Source of the DNA: JBELMB01 sp042088665
Lineage (GTDB): Bacteria > Pseudomonadota > Alphaproteobacteria > Rhodobacterales > Rhodobacteraceae
Assembly (NCBI GenBank): GCA_042088665.1
Contig: JBELMB010000022.1
Span: 1-45,436 of the forward strand
DNA length: 45,436 bases
Direction of reading: 5' to 3'
The notes below the pieces were generated by a model that was given only the letters and a program-made list of their open reading frames with translations, was not told the origin of the DNA and did no database searches. This document shows positions 22,922-29,880 of the stretch, one piece after another. Made by a program: the position numbers and the translations under genes. The first letter of the stretch is position 1. The number at the start of each line of letters is the position of its first letter.

Positions 22922-23455
22922 GGTCAAGTCCTTGGGATGTCACCGCGTATTGTTATGATCTGACCAAAGGTTACGCCACGTGACCCGAGCTGTCGGCTGT
23001 GCGGGAGGCCAGCGCGGGTGCCCGGAGGGTCAGCCGGGCTATCCTTTGGTAGAGGCGGCTATGCGGTCCGTCAGTTGGTCTTGTCTGATGCGGTAGGATT
23101 CTTTGGGGCCGCGCAGAGGCCTGCGATTGAAGGGTGTGGCCCAGCGGTTGAACGGGGTTTGTGTCCGACGAATCGACGGGGTTCCTGTGGCGCTCAGGCC
23201 GGGGCTGAGGGAGGTTGACGATCACGAGGCCTCCCTCACCCGGAACAAACAAAAGCAGGCGATGTCTGAGGGCGACGGCGCCAACGACCAAAGCCCACGC
23301 CTGGGCGCGGGCTGGTGCCTGGGGCTTCACGGTCGAAGGCTGTAGATGCTGAAAACAAATGTGGCTCGGATTGACGCCTGTGTCGTTGAGCCGATGGTCT
23401 GGTAGATCGCCGCGCAGATGCGTCGGCCCAAACCTCACGGATCAGGCGACAGGCC
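22922..23455 (-). promoter_or_regulatory. cupin upstream region with a related dyad
   Basis: This 534-base region lies between the Alg8-like gene and the cupin. CTATCCTTTGGTAG at 23039-23052 lies about 118 bases before the cupin start and resembles the algD and alg44 motifs. A 9-bp inverted repeat TGAGGGAGG/CCTCCCTCA (23206-23238, 15-base loop) lies downstream of alg8 and lacks a T-tract. Open frames across this region show no recognisable protein. Confidence 0.35.
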
Positions 23456-25048
23456 TCACAACCAACGGGGCAGAGGCATCACGCCCGCATAGATCGCCAG
23501 CAAGGTGAAGAATGCGCAAACCGCGGTGACCAGCTGGAACTTTGCCATGCCGTTTTGCACCTGCGCCATAAATCCGGCCCCGCCGCCTGCGCTCTGGTTG
23601 CCGCGGTTGGACCATTTCTGCTTGGACAGGTGAAAGATCATGAAGACCTTCACCGAGGCATTGATCACCTGGTTCAGGTACAGGATGAACGGCCAGCTCA
23701 GGTCAATCTTGCGGCTGTAGCGGTACAGGAACATGCACAGGGTGACGCGCGAAAACACGACCCAGATCACCGCCGAGGCAAGGTAGGCCGGTTCGATGAA
23801 GCTGGCAAAGATCGTCAGGATCGGGCTCACCAGCATGGTCCACATGGCGATCCGCTGATCGACCACGCACCACCAGATGAACGGTTTGACCTGCCGCGGC
23901 CCGAGGGCGATGGCGCGCGCGCCGTTGCGCAGCATGTTGCCGGACCAGCGGCGAAAGTTCTGGATCATCCGGCCAAGGCCGTTTTCCTTGATCACTTCGA
24001 TGGTGAAAACGGTCGCGTCGGGCACATAGGTCATCTTCGCGCCGCGGGTCAGCATGTGATACCAGGTCGATTTGTCGTCGCCGGACAGGAACCGGAACCG
24101 ACCCCAGAGCCAATGGTCCAGATGGTCCGCCTCGATCGTGCGGATGAAACGTTCGGACAACATGTGCTGGGCGCGAAAGACGCTCATCCGGCCGGTCAAA
24201 GTCAGCACCTTGTCAGAACAGGCATGGCTTTGCATCGCGAGACGACGCTGAGCGAACCGCATGTCCAGCCAGTTGGCGATCCATTTCGGACCGTAGCAGA
24301 TGACTTCTTCGTCGGTGGTCAACGCCTGCAGGTCCGGGTCGGCGCCGAACATCGACAGGGTCTTTTCCATGACGTCTTCGCCATAGAGCGCATCCCCGTC
24401 CATAAAGATGACGAGATCGTTGGGGTCCACACCACCGCGGTTGATGGCGCGCAGGATCAGGCCGATGGCCATGCGTTTGCCGGGCTGGTTCTGGCGGATA
24501 AAGACCAGCTTGGCGAGGTCGTCGGGAATGTCCTGCGCGTGTGTCTCGACAAATTCGCGAATGATCAGCTCGTCGTAGGCAGAGCCGGTGCCGATATACA
24601 GCGTCGTGGGGATCCGTTCGCGGCGGATCTGCCCGAGGATGGAGCCGATCACCCGTTTGGTGATTGCCGCTTCTTCGTAATAGGTGGTCATCTGGATGTG
24701 CACCCGGCCCGGCCGCCATCCCTCTTGCCAGACGGCGCGGGCCTTGGCGCGCATCGGCGGCCATTTGAACCGACGGTAGTAATCCGCTCGAATGGAATGG
24801 GTGAACCACCAGCCGAACCGCCAGATGCCAAGGCTGCCCAGAACCACGGTCAGGTGCAGCGTGTCCGGCTGCAAGAAGCGGTTGGGCAAATGCATCAGCA
24901 TCCAGACGAGCACGGTCACCATCACCGCCATCGCCACGATTTGGTGCAGGGCCCATTTCTTTAGCCCGGTTGGTGCGGGCTCCTTGAAGGGGGCCAGCCG
25001 GACGGTCAGGTCCTTGTCAAAGGCATATTCGGACTCGGGAGCGTACAT
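23456..25048 (-). CDS. Alg8-like family 2 glycosyltransferase (polymer synthase)
   Basis: Processive inner-membrane glycosyltransferase of 530 residues. Two N-terminal membrane helices (about 30-50 and 60-80) precede a cytosolic GT2 domain, followed by C-terminal helices (about 390-480 and 505-525). GT2 motifs are visible: MTTYYEEAAI, the metal-binding IFMDGDALYGEDVM, the acceptor-region SGDDKSTWYH and the processive signature QNFRRWSGN (QxxRW). Its partners (an AlgD-like dehydrogenase and an Alg44-like protein encoded three bases upstream) favour an Alg8 role polymerising GDP-mannuronate. A different uronan or cellulose-like product remains possible. Confidence 0.82.
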   Translation of the reverse strand: MYAPESEYAFDKDLTVRLAPFKEPAPTGLKKWALHQIVAMAVMVTVLVWMLMHLPNRFLQPDTLHLTVVLGSLGIWRFGWWFTHSIRADYYRRFKWPPMRAKARAVWQEGWRPGRVHIQMTTYYEEAAITKRVIGSILGQIRRERIPTTLYIGTGSAYDELIIREFVETHAQDIPDDLAKLVFIRQNQPGKRMAIGLILRAINRGGVDPNDLVIFMDGDALYGEDVMEKTLSMFGADPDLQALTTDEEVICYGPKWIANWLDMRFAQRRLAMQSHACSDKVLTLTGRMSVFRAQHMLSERFIRTIEADHLDHWLWGRFRFLSGDDKSTWYHMLTRGAKMTYVPDATVFTIEVIKENGLGRMIQNFRRWSGNMLRNGARAIALGPRQVKPFIWWCVVDQRIAMWTMLVSPILTIFASFIEPAYLASAVIWVVFSRVTLCMFLYRYSRKIDLSWPFILYLNQVINASVKVFMIFHLSKQKWSNRGNQSAGGGAGFMAQVQNGMAKFQLVTAVCAFFTLLAIYAGVMPLPRWL

Positions 25049-25051
25049 GGC

Positions 25052-26449
25052 TTAACCCTTGAACCAGTCGAGGAAAGTGGGGCGCAGGGCGTGCATCTCG
25101 ACCGGGGCGCCGTGCAAGAGCGTTTCGCGGCTTTCGGCAAGCGTCATGCCGGGAAAGCGCACGTCGAGCAGGACGCCAAACGTGTTGCCGCGGTCCTCGT
25201 CGATGCCGGCGGTGACACGGATGATTTCCGCGTCAAGGGTGCGGGCGGTGGCGCCGACGTTGACACGGGCCCGAACCGGCATGCCGGGATAGAGCGCCGC
25301 GGCAAGCTCGGGCTTGGCCCAGCCAACCGCATAGCGCGGGGTGTTTTCTTCGATATCGAGCACCGGCGTGCCGCGGGCGACGAACTGGTGTTTGGTCACG
25401 TGGATCTCTGTGACCACGCCATCCGCGGCGGCGCGGATGTTCACGGCTTCTTCTGCGTCGCGCAACACGCCGCGTTCGCGGCGCAGCCGTCGGACCGTGT
25501 CGTCGAGCGTGTCCACTTCGCGTTGGATCGCGGCGCGCGTCTCGAAGAGCGGCTGCGCTTCGGGCAGGAGTTCCGCGTCGAAATCGTCGCGACGGTCATG
25601 GGCTACCCGCAGCGCGGGCGTCTCGGATGCGCCTTCGGGGCTGCCTTGTTCCAGCTTCGTGATCCGGGCGGTGAGATCTGCGCGCATGGATGCGATCCGG
25701 GTCTCGATGCGGTCGAGACGCAGGCGGGCTTCCTTCAGGCGGCGATCGCCTGCAGAGATGCGGCTGCGGACATCGGCCAGTGACCGCGCCGAGGCAGGGT
25801 TGGACATGACCACCAGCACGTCGCCCATGCGGACGGAGTCGCCGGGGGCAACCTTGATCTTGTTCACATAGCCTTCGCGGGCCATGGGATGGGAAATCAT
25901 CGGGGCGGTGATGCGCGCCTGGTGCAGTTGTACGGTGGTGGCCTTGTTCCAGATCGCGTCGCCGATGGTGGTGAACACCAGTGCCGCAAGCACAAGGTAG
26001 ATCACGACCTGCTTGATCACCCGAAAGATCCGTGGCGGCTTGCCTTCGGTGGCGACGGCGGTCTCTTCCTCGGTTTCGCCCATGGGCACGAGGTCGACCG
26101 GCGTGTCGAGGCTGGTGATGATCTCGCCGGTCTGGGCCATGCGCCCGGTCAGGAGCGACCGGTAAAACAGCGCAAGGGTTTCGCGTTGCCGACCGGTCAG
26201 ATCGTCGAATCTCAGAAAGCCATCCTTTTGCGCGTCGCCAAAGCGCACGTCAAAGCGGATATCGACACCCTGAAAGGGAATGGACAGGATGCCCTCACTG
26301 GGCACAAGGTCGGGTTTTCCAGGAAAAACAAAGCCTTCGAGAGACCATTCCGGGATTGTCACGATTTCACCGGTCCGCAACTCCAGTTGCAGGGGCGCGC
26401 GTACGGGGTACGCCAGTCGCTCGTCGGGTCGTTCGTGATGAATTTGCAT
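25052..26449 (-). CDS. Alg44-like PilZ-HlyD polymer co-synthase
   Basis: Protein of 465 residues with the Alg44 layout: a cytosolic N-terminal PilZ-like domain (about 8-110), a linker, one membrane helix (about 158-178, VVIYLVLAALVFTTIGDAIW), a long coiled coil (about 225-320) and an HlyD-type periplasmic domain (VNKIKVAPGDSVRMGDVLVV; AAADGVVTEIHVTKHQF). Alg44 binds c-di-GMP and activates Alg8. Here the PilZ motifs look weakened: the RxxxR position reads RLAYPVR (residues 11-17) and [D/N]xSxxG reads EWSLEG (34-39). ATG 26449 (MQIHHERPDERL) begins just before the PilZ fold; the frame stays open upstream without homology. The alg8-like start is three bases after the stop. Confidence 0.82.
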   Translation of the reverse strand: MQIHHERPDERLAYPVRAPLQLELRTGEIVTIPEWSLEGFVFPGKPDLVPSEGILSIPFQGVDIRFDVRFGDAQKDGFLRFDDLTGRQRETLALFYRSLLTGRMAQTGEIITSLDTPVDLVPMGETEEETAVATEGKPPRIFRVIKQVVIYLVLAALVFTTIGDAIWNKATTVQLHQARITAPMISHPMAREGYVNKIKVAPGDSVRMGDVLVVMSNPASARSLADVRSRISAGDRRLKEARLRLDRIETRIASMRADLTARITKLEQGSPEGASETPALRVAHDRRDDFDAELLPEAQPLFETRAAIQREVDTLDDTVRRLRRERGVLRDAEEAVNIRAAADGVVTEIHVTKHQFVARGTPVLDIEENTPRYAVGWAKPELAAALYPGMPVRARVNVGATARTLDAEIIRVTAGIDEDRGNTFGVLLDVRFPGMTLAESRETLLHGAPVEMHALRPTFLDWFKG

Positions 26450-26814
26450 GTCCGGGTCCAATGTTTGCGGATGTTCGCAACCTAACCGAATGCAGGGCCC
26501 CCCGGGCGCGGCAGATGCGTAGACGGCTATACCTTGGGTTAGTGCTCTGGGGGGAGTGCTTTTGGGGGGAAGTGCTCTGGTCAGTCCTTGGGCATCGGGA
26601 CAGGAATCTCGACATCTGCGCTTTGCGCGGTGGGCTTGGGACTTGTGTTGCCTGATCGTGCAGCTAAAGTTCAAAAATGTAGCAAAGTCGGTGGTTTTGC
26701 ATAGAAAACAGCGTTGCATGGGGCGGGCAGGGGCCCGGGCCACCGCGTGGGGCTTGTCCCTGCCACTGTGAAAAAGACCGTGCGGCAAGAGACCGTCAGA
26801 CAGGGAGAGACATC
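26450..26814. promoter_or_regulatory. divergent control region between alg44-like and ABC genes
   Basis: This 365-base region has no supported gene. CTATACCTTGGGTTAG at 26527-26542 lies about 78 bases before the alg44-like start and resembles the dyads at algD and the cupin. It runs straight into three tandem copies of an AGTGCTYTGGGGGG-like unit (26541-26554, 26555-26570 and a partial copy at 26571-26580), an operator-like array. The ABC-importer ribosome-binding site AGGGAGAGA lies at the other end. Confidence 0.45.
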
Positions 26815-27816
26815 ATGTATCCGAAACACCTACTGGGCTTTGTTGGCCTTGCGCTCGCCACATCGGCTGCGGCTGAGACCGACATGCCTTTTGCGCTGGA
26901 CTGGAAATTCGAGGGGCCTGCGGCACCTTATTTCACGGCCATCGACAAGGGCTATTTCAGCGATGCGGGCCTTTCGGTGGAAATCTCCGCCGGGCAGGGG
27001 TCGCTGGACGCGATCCCGAAAGTGGCCACCGGCGCCTTTCCGATCGGGTTTGCCGATATCAACTCGCTGATCAAGTTCCTTGACCAGAACCCGGGTGCGC
27101 CGGTTACGGCCATCATGATGGTCTATGACAAGCCGCCCTTCGCCGTTGTGGGCCGCAAGTCGCTGGGGGTCGAAGTGCCTGCCGATCTGCAGGGCAAGGT
27201 GCTGGGTGCGCCGCCGCCCGATGGTGCCTGGGCGCAGTTCCCGATCTTTGCGCTGGAAAACGAGCTCGACACCGATGCGATCACCGTTGAGCCGGTGGGC
27301 TTTCCGACGCGCGAGCCGATGCTGGCCGAGGGCAAGGTCGCGGCGATCACGGGCTTTTCCTTTTCGTCGTATCTGAACCTCGTGCGTCTGGGCGTGCCCG
27401 AGGATGACATCTCGACGATCCTGATGGCGGATTACGGCGTTGATCTCTATGGCAATGCGATCATCGTGAATACGGAGTTTGCGGCGGAAAACGGCGAGGC
27501 GGTTTCGGCCTTCCTCGGGGCTGTGGCGATGGGCTGGAAAGATGCCATCGCGGATCCGGCCGCCTCCATCGAAAGCCTTGTCGAGCGCAACCCGGCTGCG
27601 GACGCGGGCCTCGAAGAGCGGCGCCTGCAGTTGGCCATCGACGCCAATGTGGTCACGGATTACACCATGGCGAATGGTATGGGTGGGATTGATGCCGCGC
27701 GCTTTGACAATGCGCTGGAGCAGATCAAGCTGACATACGAGTTCCAGAATGCGCCCGATGCCGGTGCCTATTTCACCGACGCCTACCTGCCCGAGGGCGG
27801 GTTCTCGCTGGAGTGA
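26815..27816 (+). CDS. NitT/TauT/ThiY-type ABC substrate-binding protein
   Basis: Periplasmic binding protein of 333 residues, NMT1/THI5-like. The signal peptide is MYPKHLLGFVGLALATSAAA, with probable cleavage just after it. The mature start DMPFALDWKFEGPAAPYFTA resembles ThiY and related proteins (LDW near the N terminus binds ring substrates in ThiY). IDKGYFSDAGLSVEI and FPIGFADINSLIKF are typical of the fold. The substrate could be a pyrimidine, thiamine precursor, sulfonate or similar small molecule; the sequence does not decide. It is the first gene of the importer and is followed by a strong hairpin. Confidence 0.82.
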   Translation: MYPKHLLGFVGLALATSAAAETDMPFALDWKFEGPAAPYFTAIDKGYFSDAGLSVEISAGQGSLDAIPKVATGAFPIGFADINSLIKFLDQNPGAPVTAIMMVYDKPPFAVVGRKSLGVEVPADLQGKVLGAPPPDGAWAQFPIFALENELDTDAITVEPVGFPTREPMLAEGKVAAITGFSFSSYLNLVRLGVPEDDISTILMADYGVDLYGNAIIVNTEFAAENGEAVSAFLGAVAMGWKDAIADPAASIESLVERNPAADAGLEERRLQLAIDANVVTDYTMANGMGGIDAARFDNALEQIKLTYEFQNAPDAGAYFTDAYLPEGGFSLE

Positions 27817-27824
27817 TCGTTTCG

Positions 27825-27878
27825 GCGGGTCGGCGGGAGGCACTCGGCGCAAGCGCCGTCGCCCACCCGCCGACCCGC
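27825..27878 (+). repeat. long stable stem-loop between binding protein and ATPase genes
   Basis: A perfect 13-bp inverted repeat (GCGGGTCGGCGGG, 27825-27837, and CCCGCCGACCCGC, 27866-27878) encloses a second hairpin, CGGCGC/GCGCCG (27845-27858). No T-tract follows. Such structures after binding-protein genes commonly protect the upstream mRNA and lower downstream expression, which would give excess binding protein over ATPase and permease. Confidence 0.7.
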
Positions 27879-27924
27879 ACCCCGTCCGGGCGGCTCTCGT
27901 CTGGCGCTACAATTCCGGGATCCC

Positions 27925-28719
27925 ATGACCGACCTCATCGAAATCAAAGACGTGCATCACACCTATCAGACCCAGAACGGGCCCTTGCCGGTGCTGAACG
28001 GGTTGGATGTGACCGTGCCTGAGGGCGGCTTTTGCGCGGTTGTCGGCCCTTCGGGCTGCGGAAAATCGACCCTTACCAAGCTGGTGGCGGGTTTGATGAA
28101 GCCCGACAAGGGGGAGGTCAAGCTGCACGGCGAACGCGTCAAGGGGCCGCGCAGCACCGTTGGCATGGCGTTTCAGAACCCTGTGCTGCTGGAGTGGCGG
28201 AGCATCCTGAAGAACGTGATCCTGCCGTTGGAAATCGTGCCCACCACGCTGTCGCGAAAGGCGCAGGAAGACCGCGCGCGCAATCTTTTGAACCTTGTGG
28301 GGTTGGAGGGGTTCGAGGACAAACGTCCGTCGGAGTTGTCAGGGGGGATGCGGCAGCGCGCGTCGCTTTGCCGGGCTTTGGTGCATCAGCCCGAGGTCTT
28401 GATCCTTGATGAACCGTTCGGGGCGCTGGATGCCTTTACCCGCGAGGACCTTTGGCAGACCATGCACAGGGTAAAGGAGAAAGAGCCCTTTACCGGCGTG
28501 TTGATCACGCATGATCTGCGGGAGTCGATCTTTCTTGCTGACAAGGTGGTTGTCCTGTCCGGACGTCCCGCGCGCACGCAATACGTGCTGGAGGTGCCGG
28601 ACATTGGCCCGCGCAACCTTGATCACCTTTATACGCCCGAAGCGGCAGAGATGCTGGCCATCCTGCGCCACCAGATCGAAATTGCGCAGGGGCGTGCCCC
28701 GGCTGAGGACGCGGCATGA
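27925..28719 (+). CDS. ABC transporter ATPase (NitT/TauT type)
   Basis: Cytoplasmic ATPase of 264 residues that energises the importer. Walker A is VVGPSGCGKSTLTK, the Q-loop lies in GMAFQNPVLLEWRS, the signature is LSGGMRQRASLCRAL, Walker B is VLILDEPFGALDAFTR and the H-loop is LITHDLRES. The pattern of LLEWR after the Q-loop and ITHDLRESIFLADKVVVLS is standard for nitrate/sulfonate/thiamine-precursor importers. ATG 27925 is preceded by GGGATCCC only, a weak ribosome-binding site. Confidence 0.92.
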   Translation: MTDLIEIKDVHHTYQTQNGPLPVLNGLDVTVPEGGFCAVVGPSGCGKSTLTKLVAGLMKPDKGEVKLHGERVKGPRSTVGMAFQNPVLLEWRSILKNVILPLEIVPTTLSRKAQEDRARNLLNLVGLEGFEDKRPSELSGGMRQRASLCRALVHQPEVLILDEPFGALDAFTREDLWQTMHRVKEKEPFTGVLITHDLRESIFLADKVVVLSGRPARTQYVLEVPDIGPRNLDHLYTPEAAEMLAILRHQIEIAQGRAPAEDAA

Positions 28720-28858
28720 CGGGGCCTCTTGGCCACCGTTCGGGGGGCCGGATCGTTGCGACCCGGATCATCTCAACCCGGTATGTGGGTGCGCGGCGTG
28801 CAGCCCAGAGGATCACCGGCGCATCCACATTGCATGATGACAGGGAAAGACAGGATCC

Positions 28859-29620
28859 ATGAAGCTCAGCCAGATCGCGACACCGCTGATCGCCATCGTC
28901 GTCTTTTTGCTGTTCTGGGAGTGGCTGGTCTGGGTCAATGACTGGCCCAACTACAAGATGGCCTCGCCTTCTGACCTTGTGCCGGCCTATGCCCGCTATT
29001 GGGAGCTGTTCTTTATCTATGGATGGCAGACCCTGTGGCGCACGGTCGTGGGGCTGTTGCTGGCGATTGTCGTTGGCGTTCTGATCGGCATGGTCATGGG
29101 CTTTTCGCGCGTGATGCGCGATGCGCTTTACCCTTTGCTGGTGGGGTTCAACGCGATCCCGAAGGCCACTGTTGTGCCGATCATCGCGCTGATGTTCGTG
29201 GGGGCGCATGATTTCAACACCGTCTTGATCGCCTTCATGATTTCCTTCTTCCCGATTGCCGTGTCCATCTCTATCGGGCTGAGCACGCTGGAGCCGGAGT
29301 ATCGCGACATCCTGCGGTCTCTCGGGGCGTCGCAGACCACGATCTTCTGGAAGATCGCGCTGCCCAAGACCCTGCCCGAATTCTTTGGCGCGTTGAAAGT
29401 GTCGGTGACGCTGGCCTTCATCGGCACCAACCTGATGGAGATCGTCTCGCCCCATGGGCGGGGGCTGGGGCATCTGTTCGACAGCGGCAAGACGAATTCC
29501 GATTACCCGCTGATGTTCGCTGTCCTGATCGCCTTGGGCTTTCTCGGGATCGTACTTTATTACGTGGTGGTCGCCCTTGAGAAGATCTTTGCCGGCTGGG
29601 CGGAGCGCAACCCCGGCTAG
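28859..29620 (+). CDS. ABC transporter permease (NitT/TauT type)
   Basis: Inner-membrane permease of 253 residues with about six hydrophobic segments. The cytoplasmic coupling motif reads LEPEYRDILRSLGASQTTIFWKIALPKTLPE, which contains the EAA-like loop. The N-terminal helix is LIAIVVFLLFWEWLVW. It is separated from the ATPase by 139 bases, a rather long gap containing no recognisable gene. ATG 28859 follows CAGGATCC. Confidence 0.92.
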   Translation: MKLSQIATPLIAIVVFLLFWEWLVWVNDWPNYKMASPSDLVPAYARYWELFFIYGWQTLWRTVVGLLLAIVVGVLIGMVMGFSRVMRDALYPLLVGFNAIPKATVVPIIALMFVGAHDFNTVLIAFMISFFPIAVSISIGLSTLEPEYRDILRSLGASQTTIFWKIALPKTLPEFFGALKVSVTLAFIGTNLMEIVSPHGRGLGHLFDSGKTNSDYPLMFAVLIALGFLGIVLYYVVVALEKIFAGWAERNPG

Positions 29621-29784
29621 CCCTGCCTGCTGGCTGAGCGCAAAGCCTCGGGGTCTTTGCCATGGGGTCTTTCCGCGTCGGCGCAAATCGAGGCATCCCG
29701 GTGCTTGATCTGACGCTTTTCGGCGTTAACAAATTGCTAATTTTCGTCGGTCTGTCACAAATCCCCGGTATCGCAAAATGAGTA

Positions 29785-29808
29785 AGGCGCGCTTTTTCCA
29801 GCGCGCCT
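29785..29808 (+). terminator. hairpin after the ABC importer
   Basis: A perfect 9-bp stem AGGCGCGCT/AGCGCGCCT with a TTTTCC loop lies 165 bases after the permease stop and 73 bases before the next gene. No T-run follows immediately (CCCGGGTTGTTT), so it may be a weak terminator or an RNA-stability element. Confidence 0.5.
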
Positions 29809-29880
29809 CCCGGGTTGTTTGGGGAATGGACCGGATTTCTCAGCAACCTATTGTAGACAAAGACAGAATGGACTTTTCAG

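Noticed and set aside
22971..23438. 155-codon open frame upstream of the cupin
   Set aside because: Low-complexity, proline/histidine-rich product with no family resemblance and no ribosome-binding site; it overlaps the candidate operator.
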